The notes below the pieces were generated by a model that was not told the DNA's origin, made no database searches, and worked only from the letters and a program-made list of their open reading frames with translations. Of a stretch of 21,216 nt of DNA, positions 9,422-18,838 are shown piece after piece (position 1 is the stretch's first letter; each line of letters begins with the position of its first letter). The stretch is from Zygnema cylindricum (taxonomy: Eukaryota > Streptophyta > Zygnematophyceae > Zygnematales > Zygnemataceae), in NCBI GenBank assembly GCA_037447655.1, contig JBBHKE010000284.1, positions 80,906 to 102,121 on the forward strand. The letters run 5' to 3'. The position numbers were made by a program, and so were the translations under genes.

Positions 9422-11889
9422 TCACTTTTTAACACATTCGGAAGCCGGACGTTGGACCCCATTATAGCAACTAAGAGTGGCATTTGGCAAAGTAAAACAA
9501 TTCAATCCGAGTAAAACGCTACAAAAATTCATATTTTGCCTCCCTAATTTTGGTGTTCCCGAGAGAAAATTTGATGAAACGTCAACGTAAAGCTCCCTTT
9601 GGCCCTGAAATTGAATCTGAAGAAAACCGTTTAACATATTATTTCGCAAATACAGTCGAGTTATATTCACAAGGGACCCAATCGAGCTCGGGATCGAACC
9701 GTTAATTTGGTTATTGGATAAATCCAAAACTTGAAGTTTGGTCAAATTACTGATTTCGGGTGGAATAGTACCCGAAAATTGATTCCGATTAAGTTTCAAT
9801 TTTTTTAAAGCCGTCAAATTTCCGATACTTTGCAAAACTCTACCCGAAAAATCATTTCCGGAGAAATCCAATTCCTGTAGATTTACCAATTGTCCTATAG
9901 TGGAGGGAATATTCGAACTGAAATAATTATCGGAAAGATCCAATTTTAAAAGAGTAGTGAGATTACCAATGGAGGGAGACAATGCTCCCACTAAACCCAT
10001 GTCGGGTAATATTAAGCCCACCAGATTTCGAAAACTATCGCACTCGATTCCCGGCCAAAAGCACCATTTCCCCATTTTATTTACGGCTTCCCACGATTCC
10101 AAAACACCATTAGGATCAACTAAGATTCCTTTTTTGAAATCTAGTAGAGCCTTGAGGACAGGGCTTTGGACCGAAGGAGGAGGAGAGGGAGGAGGAGGAG
10201 AGGGAGGAGGACGAGGAGGTGATCGAGGCTGAGGAGTGGGAGGCAATGGAGGACGGATAAGTGGAGGAGGCCCGCGAGGGCGAGGAGGGAGAGGAGGTGG
10301 AGGAGGCTGACAGGGATTGAGAAGCGGGGGAGGGAGGGAGAGTTTTGGGGGGGGTGGAGATAGTTTGGGAACCCCCGAACATGTGAAATTGGATTTTGGA
10401 GTACCGTTATCGCAAGTGCAAAAAGCTCCTGTCGCGTTTATTGAACAAAGCCCAAATCCTGTCTCCCCCAACCCCTCTTTGGTTCAGTCTGGTTTTAATT
10501 TTAAAGATTTGGGGGGTAAACAAGAGGGCAAAAAAAAAAAAAAAATTGCAGAGCAGTTGAAATGCTGAATAAAGCTTAAGGTTCTGGATAAAAACGGAGG
10601 TTAAACGATATTTCTGGTGTCAAAAACAAAAAAATGTTGAGGTTCATGGTTTTCACGTATGAGTCATTTGAAGTCTCATACTCTGAGAGATTAAGTACTT
10701 TTGTTCGAGTTAAAAACGAACACACATATATCTCAATCAAATGAATTTCATAATTCTAAAAATGTACGAAAACATGAAGGTTCCAAAATATTCATATAAG
10801 AATTATCCTTAGAATCAAACTGATAGATGAATTCGATCATATCTCAGTCTATATATTTAGCAAATCTTTGTGATGATAAAATGTAGAAATAGTAACAAAA
10901 AAATATAAAATCATACCTGAACAAGGTCCTCCCTTTTGAAATAAGTCGCAAAAATTGGAGCATTCTGCGGAATCTTTTTGACCCTCTTCTGGGCAATCGG
11001 TCGGCGGAAACGAATTCCCAAAAACACAATTGTTTGAAATATAAGCGCAAATTGGTGTAGTTCCAGAAGTAATAATTACGGGTCCCGTAATATAATTGAA
11101 AGTAAAATCCAAAATTGGATAAGCCGTAGATGTAAAATTCAATGTGACTGATCCCGTGAAAAAGTTGTTATTCGCGGAAAAAGCGGTGAGATTTGCGAGT
11201 TTTGCCAAAGAATTTGGGATTCTTCCGACAAATCCGTTGTTTGATAGGTCTAAAGATGCAAGACTAGTCATATCTCCAATTGAAGACGGTAATGTTCCAG
11301 TAAACGAAAATCCGTTATTTGATAAGTCTAAAGATTTTAGACTAGTCATATTTCCAATCGAAGACGGTATTGTTCCTTTCAAAAAATTATTAGATATTAC
11401 TAAATTGGTTAATTTTTTCATGTTTCCGATTTCCGGTGGAATGGGGCCTTCGAGCGCATTAAACGACAAATCTATAGACGTTAGATTTTTCAAGTTTGTA
11501 ATTTTTGTCGGAATGGTTCCCGAAAACCAATTCCCTCGTAAATTTATGTATTCAAGACTTTGTAAATTCCCAAAAGATGGAGAAATCTCACCTTTAAGAC
11601 CAAAGGTATCTCTACTATTATATGCCCAATCAGGGGTTGGCACGAAACTAAGGCCTACAACTCGCCCAAAAGCATTACATGCAACTCCACGAAATTCATC
11701 ACAATTTGTATTAGAAACCACCCAAGTTGAAAGAAAAGGCCCCGTATATCCTTCAGCAAATTCAATATTTTTTATAAACCGCTTTATGACCAATAAGGTT
11801 CCGCGATCTTCCGTGTTAATTTTTTGTCCGTATGTGCAAAGAGAAAACAAAAAACAGGAGAGTATGATCAGTGCGGATTGGGGAGCCAT
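9422..11889 (-). CDS. Secreted LRR–EGF-like–Pro-rich–LRR protein, two exons, 669 aa
   Basis: Exon 1 is 11889-10917, exon 2 is 10458-9422, phase 1. The start is the first AUG in the leader. Residues 1-21 are a signal peptide (MAPQSALIILSCFLFSLCTY). Module 1: Cys cap C63/C71 with W56, then about seven plant-type LRRs (residues 77-270) with NxFxGxIP cores, then a Cys tail (C281, C288, C299, C310). An EGF-like domain follows (C314, C323, C330, C338, C340, C351), then an extensin-like Pro-rich linker (355-425). Module 2: LRR cap (LKALLDFKKG to C464), about seven LRRs (470-630) and a similar Cys tail (C637, C645, C655, C666). There is no transmembrane helix, kinase or GPI-type tail, so an apoplastic or cell-wall ligand-binding or scaffold role is inferred. 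The family resembles plant receptor ectodomains and LRR-extensins, but I do not recognise this layout. The function is unknown. Confidence 0.85.
10459..10916 (-). other. Intron of the LRR gene (458 nt, phase 1)
   Basis: Donor TCAG|GTATGA at 10917/10916; acceptor GAGACAG|GA at 10459/10458. Splicing gives exact frame continuity (973 + 1037 nt) and completes an EGF-like Cys pattern across the joint. A T-rich tract lies about 60 nt before the acceptor. A nearer AG (after AAAACC) would put a stop in frame. An AAAG|AG acceptor is also in frame and would add six residues. Confidence 0.8.
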
Positions 11890-12370
11890 GGGGAGAAGAG
11901 AGGGAGAGGGGAGAGGGAAGGGGAGTGGGTGGAAGAGGGGACGGGATGGGAGGGGAAGGGAGGAGAGAGGGGGAGGGGAGGGGAGGGGAGGGCAGGGGAG
12001 GGGAGGGGAGGGGAGGAGAGGCGGGGGGAGAAAGGGAGGGGAGGGGAGGGGATAGGAGAGTAGTGAAGAGGATAAGGTAAAGTGAGAGAGGAAAAGGGGA
12101 AGAGGGGAAAGTGAGGGGATGGAATGGCAGATGACGATGAAGGAGAGGGAAGGATTCGAAAAGAGGGAGAAGGTGGGGAGAGTTGAGAAGGAAGGCAGAA
12201 ATGGAGGCGGTTTGGGGAAAAGGAAAGGGGATTGGAAGGTAGAAGAGAGGTTAAGGAAAAGAGAAGAGGAGGGAGGGGGAGAGCGAAATTGAAAGGCTGA
12301 GAAAAGGGGGGTAAAGAGAGAGAGGGAAAAGGAAGGAGGAAGTGTTGGGTGATGAGCGAGAGGAGGGGGA
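11890..12370 (-). promoter_or_regulatory. CT-rich, AUG-free leader (polypurine on + strand)
   Basis: Almost unbroken pyrimidine on the minus strand from the TATA region to the start codon, with many CCCCTCCCCT-type units. No ATG occurs in any frame on that strand, so a scanning ribosome would first meet the ATG at 11889. The in-frame codons upstream are open but have no AUG. The plus strand is a long polypurine mirror-type tract with triplex potential. Confidence 0.6.
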
Positions 12371-12388
12371 GAGAACGATTCGTTCACT

Positions 12389-12425
12389 TCAGTCTATATA
12401 CCAGTTTGTATGCCAACTTTTTTTT
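12389..12425. repeat. Core-promoter repeat, copy 1
   Basis: TCAGTCTATATACCAGTTTG and the following TATGCCAA plus a T-run match 14436-14473 at 23 of the first 24 bases. Confidence 0.7.
12395..12400 (-). promoter_or_regulatory. TATA box of the LRR gene
   Basis: TATATA followed by GACTGAAG on the minus strand. It lies about 25-30 nt before the CT-rich leader, which would put the transcription start near 12365-12370 and give a leader of about 480 nt. A related sequence with TAAATA is duplicated at 14436-14473. Confidence 0.55.
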
Positions 12426-12459
12426 CTTTTTTTTTTTTATTTTCCTTCGATGCGGCTGG

Positions 12460-12484
12460 AGTGTGGAATGTGTGGCTCCACACT
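12460..12484. repeat. Short hairpin, 8-bp arms
   Basis: AGTGTGGA, a 9-nt loop, then TCCACACT. It sits about 60 bp upstream of the LRR gene TATA box. Confidence 0.55.
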
Positions 12485-13477
12485 AGTTTAGGTTATTTTC
12501 CGTCCGTTACGATTGTCACATATTTTTGACTTTAGGGATGCATAATAAAACTAAAGCTTGTCGTATTCGACGGGAGGCTTAGCTTTTCGGGTTCTGAAAT
12601 CGTGACAAAATACAATGTATTTGTTCCACCGTACGACTATTTTGAGTTTTCTGCCGCCTCTGCAAAGTACGGTGAGCTGTAAGCGACACGCTAAATATGG
12701 ATGTGTTCGGTTAGGATCGTCGACGTCATTTACGCTTGGCTGTAAGCCTACAAAACGACAAAGAAACGTGAACCTCCATCGCATTACGACGCGAATGAGT
12801 AAAAGAAATAGAGGGCGGTCAATGGTAACGTGTAGACCCTTTGAAGAAGAATCTTGACAGACAAACGTACGGCTCAGTACGGCACCACAAATTTGAAGTA
12901 ATGAAAGCGCAAGTAATGAATGACATAGGAACACTTTGAAAAGTACACCGTAAAATCAGCGCTAAAATCCAAAATAACGTTTCAAAATATCTGTTACATG
13001 GGGACACGCCCTAAGTATATTACTTTCGTACAAGTTTACGCGGTACTGTACTGTAGTTAATTGGATTTCGTACGTAATCGTACCATGCTATATGTTTTCT
13101 ACTTTTCTCTTATATTTGAAAGAAGTCTTAGGGTAACCTTCCATCAGGCGAAAAGTGGGGTTGTTTACTGGAGAAAGTACCCTTCCGTACTAGGCCGTAC
13201 TGTTTTTTTTTTTTTTTTTAACAAAAGATGTTTACTAAAAATTCGTTGAGATTCTCCAGACTTCTTGGAGAAAAATACCACCGTCCGATTTTCAATTTTC
13301 GACGCAAAGGCTTCTTGTTTCCAGTACGTAGCTAGTTTCCTCCGACTGTCCTCGGGAGGAGAGTTTGTGATTACTTGACGCGTATTTTAGTCGACTTGTA
13401 AAGTCAGAGTCGATCCACGACAGACGTGAAGCAATAAACTTACATGTGGCAAATGGAGTGTACAGTGTGACATCAAA
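12485..13477. other. Gene-free upstream region rich in CGTAC
   Basis: No supported coding region. Open frames here lack an ATG start or any motif. CGTAC/GTACG occurs about ten times. A T-run is at 13202-13219. Confidence 0.5.
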
Positions 13478-13551
13478 GCCAGCCTGTTCGACGACAAAAA
13501 AATCTTGGTTGTATAGCCAGCCTGTTCGACGACAAAAAAAACTTGGTTGTA
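13478..13551. repeat. 38-bp tandem duplication
   Basis: GCCAGCCTGTTCGACGAC, an A-run and CTTGGTTGTA occur at 13478 and again at 13516, nearly identical, so the duplication is recent. Confidence 0.85.
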
Positions 13552-13927
13552 GGACATCCTGTGACGTCTCCTTCAGATATGTGCGATACAGCGATTCACG
13601 TTCAAATGGTACATTCTTGGACATTTGTACAAACTTTAATTTTGCAAAGGTTTTCGTGGCCGTTGATACCACAACAATCCTAAGAACGTACATTAGCGTT
13701 CAGATTGTACATTAGCGTGACGCGTCTGCTCGTACACATACGCAGCTGCGATTTTGTCCTTTTGGAAATGATGATTATTCCTGGGCGGCTCAACAGGTCC
13801 TACGTGGTACCAATCGCAATATAACACCTCATTCACTGGCACGACGTGATGGAAGGCTGTTACAAATATTACTGCCAGTAAACGTGTTCGTACGATTACT
13901 GGGAACGCCTGATGGAAGGTTGCCCTA

Positions 13928-14429
13928 AGTAAGATAAGCTACGCGATCGGCGGGCGAATAAGACCGTACACTTCGTCGTGTTGCAAATCCGCAATCCGTA
14001 CGCCTGTGCAGCACTCAAGAATACTAATGACGAGTTGACGTCAGCGGAGCTGAATTTCGTTTACCGACGGAACTTACGAAGGGTCCACTTTTTCTCAAAA
14101 AAGTACAATATTTCGTACTGTACTTTCCAGATGGTGTACAGCTTTGCACTCAACAATAAATTTTTCCACTTTCAATGGGCTTACATCTGTACGGGTATGT
14201 CGGCGGGTGACACGCGGCAAGAACTCCTGCAAAGTCGATGTTTTTAAATGCGTTCCTAAACAGTCGTACGGAAAGGCTGTACCTTTGGACGTTTGTGCTG
14301 CTAACAGCATCTACCACGCCGACCAATGAGAGATAGTACAGCTGGCTTCTGGCTCAAAACTGGATAGCCCTTTAATACCCCGTCGTGGACACGTCACTTT
14401 GAAGCAGTAGGATTTTTGGGGATCATCTT
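13928..14429. repeat. About 0.5-kb direct repeat, copy 1
   Basis: From AGTAAGATAAGCTAC to GGGGATCATCTT. It matches 14571-15078 along its whole length, roughly 80-85% by eye, with small indels. Shared landmarks: TGACGTCAGCGGAG, CTCCTGCAAAGTC, GGACGTTTGTGCTGCT, CCCCGTCGTGGACACGTCAC. No open frame is kept in both copies. Confidence 0.9.
14036..14043. promoter_or_regulatory. TGACGTCA site (bZIP/CRE type), copy 1
   Basis: Perfect 8-bp palindrome recognised by bZIP factors. It is conserved at the matching place in the second repeat (14684-14691). Confidence 0.4.
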
Positions 14430-14435
14430 TTAGAT

Positions 14436-14473
14436 TCAGTCTATTTACCAGTTTGTATGTCAATTGTTTTTTT
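14436..14473. repeat. Core-promoter repeat, copy 2
   Basis: Second copy of 12389-12425, directly after the first 0.5-kb repeat. The TATATA of copy 1 reads TAAATA on the minus strand here. No gene follows it, so it looks like a remnant of a duplicated promoter. Confidence 0.7.
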
Positions 14474-14570
14474 TTTTTTCCGTACATTTAGGTACATGAC
14501 CGTACCATCCTAAAGGATAGCAGAACGGTACCCGTACTCTGGCCGTGAGTGCAATCGCTATGACTGGAAA

Positions 14571-15078
14571 AGTAAGATAAGCTACAGTCCGCGGTCGGCG
14601 GGGAAAAAATACCGTACACGTCGTCGTGTTGCAAGTCCGGTATCCGTACGGCTACGCACCTCTCAAGAAAGCGAATGACGGGATGACGTCAGCGGAGTTG
14701 AATTTCGTTTTCCCGACGGAACTTACGATGCGTCCACTTTTTCTCAAAATAAGTACAATTTGCCGTACTGTACTTTCCAGATGGTTTACGACTTCACCCT
14801 CACCAATAAAGTTTTCCACTATCTACGGGCTGACATCTGTACGGACATGTCGACTGGCACCACGCGGCAAAAACTCCTGCAAAGTCAATGTTTTCAGATG
14901 TGGTTCCTAAAAAGTCGTACGAAAGGCTGTACATTTGGACGTTTGTGCTGCTGACAGTATCTACCACGCCGACCATGAGAGAGAGAACAGCTGGCATCTG
15001 GCTCAAAACTTGATAGCCCTTTAATACCCCGTCGTGGACACGTCACTGTGAAACAGTAGGATTTTCGGGGATAATCTT
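14571..15078. repeat. About 0.5-kb direct repeat, copy 2
   Basis: Partner of 13928-14429, offset 643 bp. It keeps the same landmarks, including TGACGTCA and CCCTTTAATACCCCGTCGTG. Small indels relative to copy 1 shift any reading frame, so it is unlikely to be coding. Confidence 0.9.
14684..14691. promoter_or_regulatory. TGACGTCA site (bZIP/CRE type), copy 2
   Basis: Matches the site at 14036-14043, with identical AGCGGAG following. Confidence 0.4.
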
Positions 15079-15148
15079 GGCCGTACGATTTTGGATGACT
15101 ATTTTATTTTTTTAGTTTATCCTTTTTCTAAAAGGGAAAAGCATTGTA

Positions 15149-15303
15149 GTCGCCTTCGTCTCTGGTGTCAACGAGAATTGATCGTTGATTTTTTTGTTTG
15201 AGATCTTGAGCCGTTGAATGTTTTGAGTTTTGTTTGTCGTCTTTGGTGACAGCGATTGTTGACCGTCGTATTTTTTTGGTGTAAGATCGTGAGCCGTTGA
15301 ATG
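15149..15303. repeat. Diverged tandem pair, about 85-bp period
   Basis: Units 15149-15220 and 15236-15303 share a CGTTGA/TGTTGA segment, a T-run, AGATC[T/G]TGAGCCGTTGAATG and the opening GTCG[C/T]CTT. Confidence 0.65.
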
Positions 15304-15378
15304 ATTATAGATTTTTTTTGTAATGAAAGTAAACACGTGGAACAATGTTATTTGTTGTATTTCGCGAGGTTGTATTTT

Positions 15379-15573
15379 CCGACGTAATAGTACCGCTGAA
15401 ATAATGACGTAGTGTTCGTTTACACCGCGGTCATCTTGCCGACATGATAGTACCGGTGAAATAATGACGTGGTCGTTCATTTTCACCCCGGTCTTCCTGC
15501 CGACATGATAGTACCGCTGAAATATTATTTTACTTCGCGTCAATTCTGCCGACATGATAGTACAGAAATGATC
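15379..15573. repeat. Tandem repeat, about 60-bp unit, three and a half copies
   Basis: Units start CCGAC[A/G]T[G/A]ATAGTAC at 15379, 15439, 15500 and 15549. The first two share CCG[C/G]TGAAATAATGACGT. The third is shortened and the fourth is partial. Confidence 0.85.
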
Positions 15574-15599
15574 TAGATAGATCACGCGTGCAGTTCCGA

Positions 15600-16560
15600 A
15601 GTTCGTCATTTGAACTACGTCAGTCTACGCCGTTCATTTCCAATCAGAATTGCAGTTCTACAAGATGTCCAGAGGTCAGTCATTTTCATTTGCACTTACT
15701 TGCTAAACACTCGGAAATTGTACTTTCCATTCTTTACATGGTTTACTAATAGGTTTTCCGCACGCCAAAAATCGGCGGGACTAACGGACTTGACTGCTGG
15801 GCGAGTCGCGTTATCTTCCGCATGATCAAGGATAAGTTCTCATGCTTGGTGCTTATAATATCTAAACTGGTCATTCAAAAGAAAAAAGCAAGACCTAACT
15901 TATTGGTCTTACTTTGCACGAATACGATATCATCTTGACTTCACTTGCATGGTTGCATCACAAGACACCCATTACTGCGCGAATCGTTATTAGAGTCTAA
16001 GGTTTTTTTGGCGATTTTTTTTTGGCGATTGTTAAATTTTGTTCCAATGGCAAAAACTAATCATTGTTTTTAATTTTTGAGTCCAATGCATATAATAATA
16101 GAGTATGTAACGCGGAAATAAGTTGACCTGACGGACTAAATAGTATGACGCGTTATGTATGCAAAAGGAGATGACGAAACTAAGTGGATTGTTTAATTCG
16201 TATATTGATCATGTAAGGCGTTTAACTAAGCGTAAAAGTTTCCTATTGATCTGAGCGTGCGTCTTATTCTTATGAACAATATAAATGAATGCATTGAATA
16301 TATAGTGTAGTATTAAATATTTTAATGTTAAGTTTAGTATTCACACTAAACTGTTAGCATTGTGGAACCATTATTTGTTTAAGTAGAAAATTATTGGTTT
16401 TTTATTATTATATTAAGGTGTTGCGTTTATATTTTTTATATTTTTTTATCAATACATAATAGTACAAAAGAAGAAAACAAAAAAAAACACAAACAGAATA
16501 AATAAACACAATAAAACCTTGATGACATAACTAAGAAAGAAAAAGCATCAGACCTAACTA
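15600..16560. other. Gene-free stretch
   Basis: Short open frames only, no motif. A small local duplication around TTTTTTGGCGATT is at about 16004-16030. Composition becomes strongly AT-rich after 16000. Confidence 0.5.
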
Positions 16561-16569
16561 GGATTCAAT

Positions 16570-16890
16570 CATCTTAGTCCAATGACCTAGAAGGTTGGAA
16601 CAACATCAATATCAGCTCGATGGCTGACTAACACTACAAATTGTTCTTTTTTTTTATTACTTTAAATACTTTTTGTGTTTCCGATCAAGCAACTTAGTCA
16701 TAGACTAAGATTCTTGCATAAACATCATTATCAGCTCAAAGGCTGACTAACAATCCAATCACTTAATTTTATTTTATTTTTTTGATTACTTTAATACTTT
16801 GTTTTAGTTTTTTTTTTTTTTATCAACCATTTTAGTCATTAGACTTAGAGGTTGCCTAAACATCATTATCAGCTTGAAGCTGAGAAACAC
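16570..16890. repeat. Three tandem units with two hairpins each
   Basis: Units share a TTAGTC...GAC motif, CATCA(T/A)TATCAGCT and GCTGA. The TCAGC anchors are at 16612, 16731 and 16869. Hairpins seen: CTTAGTC-ATA-GACTAAG near 16693 and TCAGCTT-G-AAGCTGA at 16869-16883, both perfect. AT-rich spacers separate the units. Confidence 0.65.
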
Positions 16891-16934
16891 TACAAACATT
16901 GGTATACAATACAATAGAATACTTTGAATACTTT

Positions 16935-16997
16935 GTTGTGGTCATACTTTGAATAGTTGTGGTCATACTTTGAATAGTTGTGGTCATACTTTGAATA
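16935..16997. repeat. 21-bp tandem repeat, three copies
   Basis: GTTGTGGTCATACTTTGAATA starts at 16935, 16956 and 16977 (the last preceded by one fewer base match). Shorter ACTTTGAATACTTTG pieces lie on both sides. Confidence 0.8.
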
Positions 16998-16999
16998 CT

Positions 17000-17605
17000 T
17001 TGGTTTGTGATACTTTGATGACTTTGTTTTTTTTTTATGATATTACTTGAAATAAACAAGTACCAAACGTGACAAATACTTTGATATATGTAGCCTATAA
17101 TGTTTAAAGGACTAAAAAAAAATATAGAACCCTGAATTGGGTGTAAATCTAACCCTTTAAACCTTTAATGAAGTAAAGATAAAATGCTATTCAAGCTTCT
17201 AAAATCCCTACACACTAACATCTTTGAAAAAAATAATTTATAAAAAACTATACATATAAAAAACACAGAAAAAATTGTTCCCTTAGCTATAGGAATAAAA
17301 ACACTCTTATATTATCGATACTTGAAGATGGGGTCCTTTGTCCTTTGATGTTTGTCACACTAAGTTGACTCGTTGCTTTCCACCTGCACAAAGAAACACC
17401 AAAGCTAAAAATTTGTGTGTATTAGTTAAAAAACTCTAGCTAAGCGTCTGTATATGTAATAGTTGTAATAATATCAATTTTACAAGACAAAGTTACAATT
17501 ATTTTAAACAAAAAAAATGAAACACAAGTTTCTATTTTATGTTTTTTGAAAGTGTGATTGGTCAAAAAAAAAAATTTATTTGTTAATTTTGATAATAAGA
17601 GATTC
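17000..17605. other. Gene-free AT-rich stretch
   Basis: No coding signal, domain or ordered repeat seen; A- and T-runs only. Confidence 0.5.
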
Positions 17606-17794
17606 TCACCATCACCATCAGCATCAGCATCACATGATCATCATCATCAACATTACATCATCATCATCATCATCATTATCAACATCATCTTCATCATCAT
17701 CATCTTCATCATCATCAACATCGTCATCATTGTTATCATCATCGTTATCATCATCAACATCATTACATCATCGTTATCATCATCAACATCATTA

Positions 17795-17827
<33 letters not shown>

Positions 17828-18001
17828 TACATCATCATCATCAACATCATCAACGTCATCATCATCATCTTCATCATCATCATCATCATCAACAACATCT
17901 TCATCATTATCATCATCATCATCCTCATTATCATCATCATCTTCATCATCATCATCATCATCATCATCACCATCATCATCATCAGCATCCTCATCATCAT
18001 T
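17606..18001. repeat. TCA/ATC trinucleotide microsatellite, about 395 bp
   Basis: Long runs of TCA with interruptions (AAC, CGT, CTT, ACA). Open frames across it are a product of the repeat (poly-Ser, poly-Ile, poly-His) and are not taken as genes. Confidence 0.95.
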
Positions 18002-18049
18002 AGGAATTATTATATAAATAATGTGTATAATAATAGTTAAAGTATAATA

Positions 18050-18838
18050 CATGCAAATACTGTCACAACTACTGTTATAGTTGTAATGTATACTAATAAT
18101 AATTATAATAAACATAATGTAATGGTTAGATATAATTGTCATAATATATAAAATATGACAGTTAGTTTCAACTGTTATAATTACTATAATGTAAAAAAAA
18201 TTTATGCTTATAATTTTTAACATAATATAACGGTTAGATACAACTGTTATAATATGCATAGTATAACAGTTAATTTTAACTGTTAAGATAAATATAATGT
18301 AAACTGCTATAAAAAATATAATGTAATAAATAGTTAACACTAAAATATAACACATTATAACAGTTAGATATAAATGCTAAAATATATATAATTTAATAGT
18401 TAGTTCTCACTATAAAAAATAACACATTATAATAGTTAGACTATATATAATATCTAACTAGTTGTAACTCTAATAATAGATTAAACGTGCTATAATATCT
18501 ATAATATAGCAGTTAGATATAACTCTTTAGATAAAATCTTATAATATATAATGTCATAGTTAGTTAACATTGTAATAATTAACACATAGATATGAAAGTT
18601 GTAAAACATACAAAATAACAATTAGATATAAATGTTAAGTATGTAATTGTTTATTATAGTATAATAATTAACATAGTATACAAGTTAGGTATAATTGTTA
18701 TAATTAATAAAATATAACATCCAGATATAGTTGTTGTTCTGCTAAGTATAATGCAACAGTTACATATATCAACTGTCATAATAAATAAAATATAACACAT
18801 ATAACTAGCTGTCAAATATAGCAGTTCGATATAGTTGT
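18050..18838. repeat. Degenerate AT-rich array of a 35-45-bp palindromic unit
   Basis: More than a dozen diverged units around TAACAGTTAGATATAACTGT followed by TATAATATA. The core AACAGTT-AGATAT-AACTGTT is an inverted repeat. Clear examples are near 18165, 18227, 18262, 18358 and 18755. The last unit merges into the GC-rich coding-like fragment at about 18838. Confidence 0.8.

Noticed and set aside
11144-12055. 303-aa plus-strand open frame
   Set aside because: Lies antisense to the LRR exon 1 and its CT-rich leader. Its second half is only Arg/Gly/Glu repeats from the polypurine tract.
11890-12387. N-terminal extension of the LRR protein to 12387
   Set aside because: The extended frame is open but has no ATG, only a GTG. 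It is Pro/Ser/Leu low complexity and begins upstream of the expected transcription start. The ATG at 11889 starts a good signal peptide.
12551-12934. 127-aa minus-strand frame with a hydrophobic start
   Set aside because: Starts without ATG, has no domain and lies in CGTAC-rich upstream DNA.
13292-13693. 133-aa minus-strand frame
   Set aside because: Spans the 38-bp tandem duplication, which repeats part of the peptide. No domain or homology recognised.
13978-14954. Short open frames inside the two 0.5-kb repeats (89-94 aa)
   Set aside because: The corresponding frames in the two copies are broken by indels at different places, so coding conservation is not supported.
15379-16997. Possible CRISPR-like array
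   Set aside because: The repeats are diverged tandem units without equal unique spacers, in a plant-type genome.
17558-18355. Open frames of 145-187 aa over the TCA repeat
   Set aside because: Poly-Ser, poly-Ile and poly-Asp frames created by the trinucleotide repeat on both strands.
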